Shown here piece after piece: positions 9,253 through 17,541 of a stretch of 64,000 nt of DNA. The notes beneath the pieces are model-generated. The model was not told where the DNA came from. It did not search any database and saw only the letters and a list, made by a program, of their open reading frames with translations. A program made the translations under genes and the position numbers. The stretch is from CAZTDD01 sp964612675 (GTDB taxonomy: Bacteria; Hinthialibacterota; Hinthialibacteria; Hinthialibacterales; JAKPRU01). How positions within the stretch are numbered: the stretch's first letter is position 1; each line of letters begins with the position of its first letter. The DNA lies in contig CAZTDD010000010.1 in the NCBI GenBank assembly GCA_964612675.1, positions 1 to 64,000 on the forward strand, in the 5' to 3' direction.

Positions 9253-12200
9253 ATGGGAAAGCCTATCATGACCAAGAATTATCTCGTCACAGTCCTACTC
9301 TTGTCCTTTGCCAGCTTTGGTGCGGCCGCAGATGACCCGAGTGCGCAGACGCGGAAACTCGTGGGGCAGAATCGGGGACTCATTGCCCACGTCGGTTGCG
9401 GGGAAGGCACGTTGACCGCGGCGCTACACGTGGACGACGCCTGCCTGGTTCACGGTATCGACCGCGATCCCGCAAAGATCGCCAAGGCTCGTGAGCACAT
9501 CCGTTCGCTCAATCATTACGGACCCGTCTCTGTCGAGGTGTGGGACAGGCCGTTTCTTCCCTATGTCGATAACTCTGTCAATGTCCTCATTATCGAGGAC
9601 GCGGGCAACGTTACGGACGCGGAGATCCTCCGTGTAGTGACTCCAGGTGGAAAGGTGTGGCGGAAGAAGGACGGGAAATGGACCAGAACTGAGAAGCCCC
9701 GTAACAACGACACCGACGAATGGACCCACTACCGTCACGATGCCAGTGGTAATCCCGTCGCCCATGACGCTCTGGTCGGTCCACCGCAACATCTCCAATG
9801 GACTGCGGGGCCGGGATATACACGAAACCATGAATTCACGCCGAGTCTCACGTCGCTCGTTTCGTCCGGCGGGCGGATTTTCTATGTGGCCGACGAGGGC
9901 CCGATTCGGACGATCCGCGAACCTTCCGCATGGCACCTCGTTGCGCGAGACGCCTACAATGGGCTCCAGCTGTGGAAACGTCCCCTGCCCGACTGGTTCG
10001 CCCACCTGATCATATGGACAAGGGGACCGCGACAGCTCAACCGCAAACTCGTGGCCGATGGCGATCGTCTGTACGTTACTCTCGGCTATCACGCCCCGCT
10101 GACGGCGCTCGATGCGGCGACCGGTGAAACACTCCTGGAATATCCCGGCACGAAAGGTGCCGAAGAAATCATCTGTGACGACGGCATGCTCGCCGTGGTT
10201 GTGCGAGAGGTCACCGATGACCGTGCCGACGCCTATCACAATCTGCTCGAGCTTTCGAATAAACCGGATACACCCCTGGCGATGCGGGATACGTCCCAAC
10301 CTCTGATCGAAAACTTCCGGGATGTCGAGAATAAGACCGATTGTTCCATCGTCGCATTTGACGCATCGAGCGGTGACGAAAAATGGCGACTCACTGCAGA
10401 GAAAACCGGAAAGCTCGAACCGCTGACGCTCTGTGCCTACGATGGCGTTGTCTTCTACCAGCGGGGCGGTCGTCCTGCGGATAAACGACGAGGCCTGGCG
10501 ACCAGCGAAGTTGTCGCTCTTGACCTGAAAACGGGAGAAGAGATCTGGTCTGTGCCTCACGGATCTCTGCGCATGGTGTGCGAAAGCGGTGTCGTCTGTT
10601 TGAACAAAGAGAAAGTGCAGCTGCTGTCGCGGAGAGACGGGGCGGTTATTTGGAGTCAGCCAACCGCGCTGACCAGCATCCGCGATGTTTTCGTCGCCAA
10701 TGACGCAGTTTGGATCGGTGGTTTCAAACCGTTTGACACCGGGCGGAAATGGACGGGGCCGGTGTGGGGGCCGTACTTTGCTTTGGAGCGGGACCTGGAC
10801 ACCGGCGAGGTCCGTCGGGAGATCGGTACGGGCAATCCTGGGCACCACCAACGCTGCTACGACAGCGTGGCCACGGATCGCTATATCCTGTCGGGTCGGC
10901 GTGGTACCGAATTCACCGACCTGGACAGCGGAGACGTTCTTTATCACAGCTGGGCGCGCGGGACTTGTCGGTATGGTGTTATGCCTGCCAACGGTTTGCT
11001 CTATGCACCGCCGCATGAATGCGGCTGTTATGTCGTGGCCAAGCTGATCGGTTTTAATGCTCTTGCCGCCTCGCGAGACTACGATAGTAGCAATTCCTCA
11101 GGTGAACGGCTCGAAAAAGGACCGGCCTTCGGGAGGACAAATGGAAGCATTTCCAAGGACGATTGGCCCACATTCCGCCATGATGCGGCCCGGAGCGGGA
11201 CCACCTCCACTGCCGTGCCCGACAGCCTGACAACGGACTGGCAAGTCTCCCTTGGAAAGACGTTTGGAAAGACATTGACTGCACCAACCATAGCGGACGG
11301 CAGGGTTTTTGTGGCTTCCAAAGACCGCCATGAGGTGCTCGCCCTGGATCTCGCCACGGGCGATGAAATGTGGCGTTTTACGACGGACGGCCCGGTGGAC
11401 TCGCCGCCGACCATTCACGGAGGGCGGGTGCTCTTCGGCTGCCGGGACGGATGGGTTTATGCCCTGCGTGCGTCGGACGGAGCCCTGGCGTGGCGGTTCC
11501 AAGCTGCGCGCGATCCACGCCGGCTCGTGGCTGATGGGCGCCTGGAATCGCCGTTGCCCGTGCCGGGCAGTGTCCTCGTGATGAATGGTGAGGTTTGGTT
11601 CACAGCGGGACGTTCCTCTTACATGGACGGTGGTATCGACCTATTCCGGCTGGATGCAGGCACCGGCAAGGTTCTTTCTCGAACGCGGATCTATAGCCCG
11701 GATCCCGATTCCGGTGCTCAGTCCGATCCTCTTGAGAACAAGGTTATCCGTGGATCCCGAATGGATGTTTTGACCGCCGACGACGGACGAGTGTTTCTCC
11801 AGGATCGGGCATTTACTTTGGAAGGGGAGCTGCTTGAAGAGCGCAGGCGACACTTGTTTGCGGCTACCGGTTTTCTCGATGACTCATGGGTTCATCGCTC
11901 TTATTGGATCTACGGTGAAAATCCGCTGATGAAGCTGGGCTCGGGTGGCGACCCGGTGCGTGAAATTGTCTTTGGGCGTTTGCTTTTGGTCGCCGGCGAT
12001 GTGGTTTATGGCTATGGCCGAAAGAACGTACATTGGTCCAACGAATTCGAGGACGGCAAATATAGGTTTTTCGCGCGAGACAAGAATGTGCGGAAAGAAG
12101 AGTTTCTCTGGGAGCAGCCATCGCCGGTCCGGGCGCGGGCTCTGATCGTCGCCGGCGATACCTTTTTCGCGGCTGGGTTGCCGAACGGTGCTGACGACGG

Positions 12201-12363
12201 TCCTGCCCGGCTCGTGAGCCTTTCGAAGACCAATGGCAAACCGCTTGCCGATGTCCCGCTTGAGACTGAGCCTGTCCTGAACGGCATGGCCGCGGCGGGC
12301 GGGAAACTGGTCCTCACGCTTGAGAATGGGGAGGTTGTCTGCCTCGGAGGTGACGAGAAGTAG
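9253..12363 (+). CDS. Exported methyltransferase-like / PQQ beta-propeller fusion protein
   Basis: The protein has 1036 residues. A signal peptide (core YLVTVLLLSFASFGAAA) is followed at about 35-125 by a Rossmann methyltransferase-like domain with the motif HVGCGEGTLTAAL and an acidic residue at GIDRD. The rest is a PQQ-type (WD-like) propeller in two parts, with repeats such as LDAATGETLLEY, VALDLKTGEEIW and LDLATGDEMWRF. A linker at about 620-640 separates the halves. This architecture recurs in Planctomycetes and related phyla, with unknown function. An ATG at 9268 is an alternative start. A relic of a second copy lies at 13381-13513. Confidence 0.85.
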   Translation: MGKPIMTKNYLVTVLLLSFASFGAAADDPSAQTRKLVGQNRGLIAHVGCGEGTLTAALHVDDACLVHGIDRDPAKIAKAREHIRSLNHYGPVSVEVWDRPFLPYVDNSVNVLIIEDAGNVTDAEILRVVTPGGKVWRKKDGKWTRTEKPRNNDTDEWTHYRHDASGNPVAHDALVGPPQHLQWTAGPGYTRNHEFTPSLTSLVSSGGRIFYVADEGPIRTIREPSAWHLVARDAYNGLQLWKRPLPDWFAHLIIWTRGPRQLNRKLVADGDRLYVTLGYHAPLTALDAATGETLLEYPGTKGAEEIICDDGMLAVVVREVTDDRADAYHNLLELSNKPDTPLAMRDTSQPLIENFRDVENKTDCSIVAFDASSGDEKWRLTAEKTGKLEPLTLCAYDGVVFYQRGGRPADKRRGLATSEVVALDLKTGEEIWSVPHGSLRMVCESGVVCLNKEKVQLLSRRDGAVIWSQPTALTSIRDVFVANDAVWIGGFKPFDTGRKWTGPVWGPYFALERDLDTGEVRREIGTGNPGHHQRCYDSVATDRYILSGRRGTEFTDLDSGDVLYHSWARGTCRYGVMPANGLLYAPPHECGCYVVAKLIGFNALAASRDYDSSNSSGERLEKGPAFGRTNGSISKDDWPTFRHDAARSGTTSTAVPDSLTTDWQVSLGKTFGKTLTAPTIADGRVFVASKDRHEVLALDLATGDEMWRFTTDGPVDSPPTIHGGRVLFGCRDGWVYALRASDGALAWRFQAARDPRRLVADGRLESPLPVPGSVLVMNGEVWFTAGRSSYMDGGIDLFRLDAGTGKVLSRTRIYSPDPDSGAQSDPLENKVIRGSRMDVLTADDGRVFLQDRAFTLEGELLEERRRHLFAATGFLDDSWVHRSYWIYGENPLMKLGSGGDPVREIVFGRLLLVAGDVVYGYGRKNVHWSNEFEDGKYRFFARDKNVRKEEFLWEQPSPVRARALIVAGDTFFAAGLPNGADDGPARLVSLSKTNGKPLADVPLETEPVLNGMAAAGGKLVLTLENGEVVCLGGDEK

Positions 12364-12414
12364 CGACCTTGTGCGGGTTTGACCGGATTCAAACCCACGA
12401 AAACGGTACAAGCG

Positions 12415-13320
12415 TCAAGGATACTCTCTCAACAAGCGGAATCCGACATTACCACCGCGGTTGACAGGTGCGGCAGTTGTTCGATCGGCCGATCGGCAAG
12501 CCCGTGCTTCTTCACTCCAATCGCCGCCTCGAATGACGCGCTTTCCACCCAAATCCGGGCCATGTGGATCTGTCTGCGCCTCCTCCGAGTACTCTCGAAA
12601 CTTATCTTGGCACCACTCACTGACATTTCCGCTCATATCGTACAATTTCCACGCATTCGGCGGCTTTTGGCCGACCGGATGCGTTTGCCCCACAGAGTAG
12701 ACCTGGCCATCCTTGAGCAATTTGCGAACCGAATTCCCTTCGTGCCATGCATATCGACTAATACCCGATTCCGAAGGATCGTCTCCCCAGTAGAATCGCG
12801 TCGTTGTTCCTGCGCGGCAGGCGTATTCCCATTCAGCCTCTGTTGGCAGACGTATCGTTCCAACTCCGAGCTTGCTGATTTCGCGTATGAATTCCTGACA
12901 GTCCTCCCACGATACATTCTCGACCGGATGGTCTGGGTTCCCGGTGAAAAGGGACGGATTCCTACCCATCACGGCCTTCCACTGGGCTTGTGTGACTTCG
13001 TACTTACCCAAATAGAATGGACGAGGAATCGTCACTGGATGTTGCGGACCCTCATTTGACGTTCGCCGAAACTTCGTCTTGTCATCGCGCCCCTGCTCTG
13101 AGACAGATGAACCCATGAGAAAAGTCCCTGCAGGGATCAGAACCATCTCCAGTGGTTTGGCATTTGTGGATAAGCCGGGAATATCGAGGGTGATGGTCTT
13201 GCCAATTTCCTCGGAGCTCAAGGCGATGATGGGCCTCTCATCGCCGTCGGTTGTGCTACGGTCGTCTGAACAACCGAACACAGAGAGTAGCAGAACCAGA
13301 CTCATCAATCCGCGCTTCAT
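12415..13320 (-). CDS. SUMF1-type (formylglycine-generating enzyme-like) lipoprotein
   Basis: The protein starts MKRGLMSLVLLLSVFGCSDD, a lipoprotein signal with its Cys in VFGC. An in-frame TTG at 13332 is less likely as the start. The body is a SUMF1/FGE-type lectin fold: PAGTFLMGS, PFYLGKYEVTQAQW, VENVSWEDC, RLPTEAEWEYACRAG, YDMSGNVSEWC, RVIRGGDW and NVGFRLL. True sulfatase-activating enzymes need a pair of cysteines in a C-x4-C segment near the end. Here that region reads RACRSADRTT with one Cys only, so it is probably not a sulfatase activator despite the two sulfatase genes nearby. An outer-surface binding role is inferred. Confidence 0.85.
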   Translation of the reverse strand: MKRGLMSLVLLLSVFGCSDDRSTTDGDERPIIALSSEEIGKTITLDIPGLSTNAKPLEMVLIPAGTFLMGSSVSEQGRDDKTKFRRTSNEGPQHPVTIPRPFYLGKYEVTQAQWKAVMGRNPSLFTGNPDHPVENVSWEDCQEFIREISKLGVGTIRLPTEAEWEYACRAGTTTRFYWGDDPSESGISRYAWHEGNSVRKLLKDGQVYSVGQTHPVGQKPPNAWKLYDMSGNVSEWCQDKFREYSEEAQTDPHGPDLGGKRVIRGGDWSEEARACRSADRTTAAPVNRGGNVGFRLLREYP

Positions 13321-13380
13321 AATCCACCGCAAAACTCGGGAATAGGGCGAATTCGATCACATTGTGAGTCAATTGAGGGG

Positions 13381-13513
13381 AAGCGTAAAGAGGATTTCCT
13401 CTGGGAACAAGCGTTGCCGGCCCGAGCGTGGATTCTCATCGTTGCTGGCGAGACGCTGTAGGTGGCTGGACTTGCTAACGGTGCTATGGAGGCGTGCGAC
13501 CCAAACGGGCTGG
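13381..13513 (+). pseudogene. Relic of a second PQQ-propeller gene (C-terminal part)
   Basis: The plus strand reads KRKEDFLWEQALPARAWILI, then VAGETL, a stop, and VAGLANGA. This matches VRKEEFLWEQPSPVRARALI, then VAGDTF and AAGLPNGA, near the C-terminus of the intact gene at 9253-12363. The in-frame TAG and further stops show it is dead. Only this short piece is recognisable. It lies upstream of the minus-strand lipoprotein gene, in a gene-free stretch (13321-13638) that otherwise holds nothing I can identify. Confidence 0.75.
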
Positions 13514-13638
13514 GGCTCTGAGAAATCCGCACCAGCCGGTCTATTGGTCCTATTTCTTACCGGATTTGCCATGAAGTGATAAGGATTATGACCGGTTGTC
13601 GATTGATTCGGAGGAGGTAACCTCTTCCGATACCGGTA

Positions 13639-14604
13639 TCATGGGGTCTCTTTCGTCTCAGGAACAGGCAGAATACGTAGTTCTTCGGAAGAGTCCGCGA
13701 TCTGCGGTTCTTGCGACTTATGGGGTTTCTCTCGCTGTTGCGATCGGCCGGTTCTGGACCAGCGAAACCGAGTCTTGATACCTATTCTCAACCCTTCTTG
13801 GCGCAAATTGGTTTTGCGTCGCTGTTCTGAAATATCCATGTTTAAATCCCATACGCCTTGTTGCGCGGCTTTGATGACCACTCCCCGGTTGATGTTGAAC
13901 TCGATTACTCCTCGGAGTTGAATTACCAAACCGCCGACCTGCACACCGCCGAGAATCATACCGGAAAGGTCCGTTGTCTTTCGATAGACAATCACGGCGA
14001 CAGGGCCTTCATCGGTTTTCTGAATCCGGTTCAGCCGGTAAATCCAATGATTTGCGTCGGGTCCAGCTTGTACTTGGGTTTTGTGAATCAGGCGGCCGAA
14101 TTGGTCCCAGCTATCCCCTACGCGAACCGGTTTCGGTGGGAACGTTGGAAATTCGAATCCACCGGTTTCATCCAACGGGCCAAAGACAGAGATACCCAGC
14201 TGTTCGAATGAAGGGCCTTCCCCTCCCTCCACACGACCAAGGGGTGAGACCGCGACACGGATTTGTTGCGCCCCGAACATCGCCTGCCGAAGCTCTTCGC
14301 CTGAGAGATCCTGATTGAGCGGTGTGCCTTCCATTTGGCCTTCGGTCCGGAGACGCTGCACGCTGACAACCATGTGTGCGTTCCTATCGGTATCGACTGC
14401 CTCGACACGGTAGGCACGCACCATCCGCATTCGTAGCTGGGTTGCGGCTTTCTCACCGCTCAGATAGGAGTCTCCTTGCATCTCCAAATCGGTCACGGCT
14501 CTGCCCAGCTGGCCGGGCGCGAATTTGTGCCGGAGCAGAAATTCCTCAGCCAAACAAGGAAGCGCGATGAAAACGGCAAACGAAAGAATGAGGAGACGAT
14601 TCAT
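13639..14604 (-). CDS. Secreted hypothetical protein
   Basis: The 321-residue product has a clear signal peptide (LLILSFAVFIALPCLA) and a GGAGAGG ribosome site before the ATG. The rest looks like an all-beta periplasmic protein, with a duplicated flavour: segments such as RVAVSPLGRVEGG and KPVRVGDSWDQ resemble proteins of the DUF6263 type, which describe a weighted response of a quantity to a product. This resemblance is weak and I assign no function. The C-terminal 50 residues are basic and low-complexity. It stands alone between a terminator-like hairpin and the PQQ relic. Confidence 0.7.
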   Translation of the reverse strand: MNRLLILSFAVFIALPCLAEEFLLRHKFAPGQLGRAVTDLEMQGDSYLSGEKAATQLRMRMVRAYRVEAVDTDRNAHMVVSVQRLRTEGQMEGTPLNQDLSGEELRQAMFGAQQIRVAVSPLGRVEGGEGPSFEQLGISVFGPLDETGGFEFPTFPPKPVRVGDSWDQFGRLIHKTQVQAGPDANHWIYRLNRIQKTDEGPVAVIVYRKTTDLSGMILGGVQVGGLVIQLRGVIEFNINRGVVIKAAQQGVWDLNMDISEQRRKTNLRQEGLRIGIKTRFRWSRTGRSQQREKPHKSQEPQIADSSEELRILPVPETKETP

Positions 14605-14693
14605 GGGTTCCTCTCCTTTGCGATTTCGACAGCCGATAAAAAGAGTATCACAATTCCAACAAATCGACGGCTGATGATTTGCCGATCGGCCTT

Positions 14694-14733
14694 AAAGGAC
14701 TCCCCCCGCCATGTCGACGGGGGGTGAGTCTTT
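14694..14733 (-). terminator. GC-rich hairpin, probable terminator
   Basis: An inverted repeat ACTCCCCCCG ... CGGGGGGTGAGT with one bulged base forms a strong stem with a loop of about 9 bases. AAAG and CTTT flank it, so it could act on either strand. It lies 60 bp past the stop of the minus-strand gene at 14794-15867 and before the next minus-strand gene. The T-run is short, so termination is inferred. Confidence 0.5.
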
Positions 14734-14793
14734 ACTGCTAAGCATTTTCAATTGTCGGAGACCCTTTACGCTGAAAGATACGACAGGAATCTC

Positions 14794-15867
14794 CTAGTAC
14801 ACCATCCAACCTTCGAGACTCGCCTGGCCTTCCATGAATGTCAGAATTCCGCGCGGCGCGTTGTGGAAGCCGCCTTCTCCCATGTCGTTCCAGTTGCTCA
14901 GGCCGAGTCCCATCTGTTCCAACGTAGCTCCATCCATGTAACAGGTCACATTGAACAGCCATTCCTCGCCCGGTTCCACATAGACGCCATTTTCATCGGG
15001 CTCCATAATCATCGGAAGCAGTGAGAAATCGATGTCGTCAGCAGTTTCCGCTTCGGGCAACGCCGAAAGACCAAGAGCACCATACGGTACCGCAACTTCT
15101 ACGATGGGAACTCCCATCACCTCTTCTCCGGGAACAGCCCCTTCAATCAGGTGGGGAAGAGCGGCCAGCTGAAACGGGAGAACCCCCGCTTCCTCTGCAG
15201 CCGCCGGATCGGTGATCGGAGCCCAATCGCCTGGAGGTGTTGTTGTTCCGGTACAGCCTGTATGGAAGAATGGCGGTCCTTCAGCGCCTCGTACACCGAA
15301 ATTACCCGGCCACATTTCATTCCCCGCCTCGTCCGTTTCAGGAAGAAGAGGGAAATAGCACAAGTGATAGGCGGGCGGGTTTTCGCCAACGTCGTTCCAC
15401 CATCCCTCGTCCATCATTCCCTGCCAATTTGGCGTGGCGAAGAACTCGACATTGACACATTCACCATTGGCCCACCCGGCATACCCTTCATCGTCTAGTT
15501 CCAAATAATCGACATAATTGTCAGGGCCTTCGGGCCAGACCCAGCCGTTCATGTTGATGTATCTCATTTCCATACTCATCACGAAATAGAAATACTCATC
15601 GTCGTACAGCGCCTTCCATTTGTATTCCGGCTCTATGACCTGCCCCCATAATGCGGCATCGTTGAAGCTGTGCCGCGTTCCGTAAAACTCTCCGGTCCAT
15701 TCCGCTCCCTGCCATTCCTCGTCCGAGTATTCCCCGTCGATCACAGGGGGATCGCCCGAAACCTTGTTCAACTCATAGGTCCTAATTTCTGCCACCTCTT
15801 GGCTCAGCGCCGGAAGCGCGAGAACCGCTACAAACAGTACCGCGTACAAAACAACGTGACTTCTCAT
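14794..15867 (-). CDS. Secreted protein with CBM9-like domain
   Basis: I chose the ATG at 15865-15867: GGAG lies 7 bases upstream and the product then starts with a signal peptide (VVLYAVLFVAVLALPALS). After it come DPPVIDGEYSDEEWQGAEWTG and a segment with YDDEYFYFVMSMEMR. This is the typical opening of CBM9-like / DOMON sugar- or heme-binding beta-sandwich domains in secreted bacterial proteins (VIDG-x-EW, then W-ALYDDEYFYF). The 357-residue protein is very acidic, and an ACGVPIVEVAVPY-like strand near residue 265 closes the fold. The ligand is unknown. Confidence 0.72.
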   Translation of the reverse strand: MRSHVVLYAVLFVAVLALPALSQEVAEIRTYELNKVSGDPPVIDGEYSDEEWQGAEWTGEFYGTRHSFNDAALWGQVIEPEYKWKALYDDEYFYFVMSMEMRYINMNGWVWPEGPDNYVDYLELDDEGYAGWANGECVNVEFFATPNWQGMMDEGWWNDVGENPPAYHLCYFPLLPETDEAGNEMWPGNFGVRGAEGPPFFHTGCTGTTTPPGDWAPITDPAAAEEAGVLPFQLAALPHLIEGAVPGEEVMGVPIVEVAVPYGALGLSALPEAETADDIDFSLLPMIMEPDENGVYVEPGEEWLFNVTCYMDGATLEQMGLGLSNWNDMGEGGFHNAPRGILTFMEGQASLEGWMVY

Positions 15868-16172
15868 AGGACATCTCCTTTCTGATACTGTCGCACCGTT
15901 GTACAGCGTGCTACGGTGTTCACCTTTGCAGCCGGCGATGTACAGATCTCCCTTCTGCAAAGCTCTCGGATCTCCACACCGGAAAGGTACTCCTCTCCTT
16001 CTGGCATGTCAATCACCTGGAAATGAGTTTTTTGAGGTTCTCTCATTTGCGATCCACAATGGAAGAGATCAGGACAGTCACGCCAACCGAGCTGTGAACA
16101 CCCGACCTGGACATCACCAACGCGCCACGGTATCACGGACACAGGACAGAACAGCGAAACGGAGGAATCCGG
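15868..16172. other. Gene-free divergent region
   Basis: This 305-bp stretch separates the divergent starts of the CBM9-like gene and the sulfatase operon, so promoters in both directions are expected. A GGAGGA ribosome site precedes the first sulfatase ATG. I see no convincing gene, repeat or strong sigma-70 promoter in it. The open frames that cross it have no recognisable domain. Confidence 0.5.
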
Positions 16173-17540
16173 ATGAAACGACGGGAATTTCTGAAAACCT
16201 CGGCGGCAATGACAGCGCTGGGCTCTTTGGGGTATCCATTGAACGCATTTGCGAAGAACGCCGGTTCGTCAGGAAACCGCCCGAACATCATACTGATCAT
16301 GGCTGACGATCTCGGCTATGGTGACGTGGCCTGTTATGGCAACCCGAGAAACAAAACCCCGCACATCGACCGGCTCGCGAGCGAAGGCCTCAAATTCACC
16401 AACTTCCACGCCAACGGGCCGATGTGTTCACCCACACGGGCCGCGCTGCTTACAGGCCAATACCAGAACCGTTTCGGCAAAGCCTTCGAGGGGCCGCTTT
16501 CGGCGAAAAGGCCCCATATCGGCCTGCCCACGGATGCGGTGACGATTCCCCAGGTTCTCAAACAGGCGGGATACGCAACCGGCATGTACGGCAAATGGCA
16601 TCTCGGCTACCAGCATCCCCACATGCCGACCGATTTCGGTTTTGACGATTTTCGCGGGCTATTGACCGGCGATGGCGACCATATCTCGCACATCAGCCGT
16701 TCCGGGAACGAGGATTGGTACCACAACGACAAGATCGACATGGAAGAAGGGTACAGTTCCGAATTGATCACAGACCACAGCATCGATTTTATGAAGGAGA
16801 ACAAAGACAAACCGTTCTTTCTTTATGTAGCTCATCTGGTCATTCATTTTCCCTGGCAGGCGCCCGGCGAAGAGGCGCATCGCGTCAAAGGCGGCGATTA
16901 CTGGAACATGACCAAACTCGGTCCGCATCCGGAAGGTGAAGTCAAACCCGTCGTACAAGATATGGTCGAAGCGGTGGACAAAAGCGTCGGGAGAATCATG
17001 GCGGCGCTCAAGGAACTGGGGCTCGATGATAATACACTTGTTTTCTTTACCTCGGACAACGGCGGGTATCTCAATTACGCGGGCAAGTTCGAAGGCGAAA
17101 TCTCCAGTAACGGCCCCCTGCGCGGTCAGAAGGGGGATGTCTGGGAAGGCGGCCATCGCGAACCCGCTATTGCCTGGTGGCCGGGACGGATCGAGCCGGG
17201 GACGGTGACCCGCGAGACAGCGATGACGATGGACATGCTGCCGACCTACGCCGAGCTGGCGGGCGTCTCTCCACCGAAACAGGTTGACGGTGCGACACTC
17301 ACGCCGCTTCTGTTTGCAGGCAAACCGCTTCCCGAGCGGGATGTGTTCTGGCGAAGAGATGAGAATTGGGCTGTCCGGCGAGGGCCGTGGAAACTTGTGG
17401 GAACAGGTGAAGACTATCAGCTCTTCAATCTTCATGAGGATATCGGCGAAACCACGGATCTCGCAGACAAGAAACCAGGGCTGGTTAAGAATCTTCTTGA
17501 ATCGTACAAAGCGTGGGAACGGGATGTAGACGGGAGGTAG
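16173..17540 (+). CDS. Type I sulfatase, Tat-exported
   Basis: The 455-residue protein starts MKRREFLKTSAAM, a twin-arginine-type signal. The alkaline-phosphatase/sulfatase fold opens with PNIILIMADDLGYGD (metal aspartates 45-46), and the nucleophile motif CSPTRAALLTG has Cys85, to be converted to formylglycine. GKWHLG, FFTSDNGG and LRGQKGDVWEGGHREP complete the active-site set. It belongs to the arylsulfatase A-like group, and the substrate (probably a sulfated polysaccharide or small ester) cannot be told from sequence. The second sulfatase starts 1 bp after its stop, so they form an operon. No certain formylglycine-generating enzyme is seen in the window. Confidence 0.93.
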   Translation: MKRREFLKTSAAMTALGSLGYPLNAFAKNAGSSGNRPNIILIMADDLGYGDVACYGNPRNKTPHIDRLASEGLKFTNFHANGPMCSPTRAALLTGQYQNRFGKAFEGPLSAKRPHIGLPTDAVTIPQVLKQAGYATGMYGKWHLGYQHPHMPTDFGFDDFRGLLTGDGDHISHISRSGNEDWYHNDKIDMEEGYSSELITDHSIDFMKENKDKPFFLYVAHLVIHFPWQAPGEEAHRVKGGDYWNMTKLGPHPEGEVKPVVQDMVEAVDKSVGRIMAALKELGLDDNTLVFFTSDNGGYLNYAGKFEGEISSNGPLRGQKGDVWEGGHREPAIAWWPGRIEPGTVTRETAMTMDMLPTYAELAGVSPPKQVDGATLTPLLFAGKPLPERDVFWRRDENWAVRRGPWKLVGTGEDYQLFNLHEDIGETTDLADKKPGLVKNLLESYKAWERDVDGR

Positions 17541-17541
17541 A

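Noticed and set aside
9424..11016. A 530-codon open frame on the minus strand
   Set aside because: It lies antisense to the PQQ-propeller gene, has no recognisable domain, and follows from the codon pattern of the plus-strand gene.
12415..13320. SUMF1-type protein as the sulfatase-activating formylglycine-generating enzyme
   Set aside because: Only one Cys is present where the enzyme needs a pair, and the protein is a surface lipoprotein.
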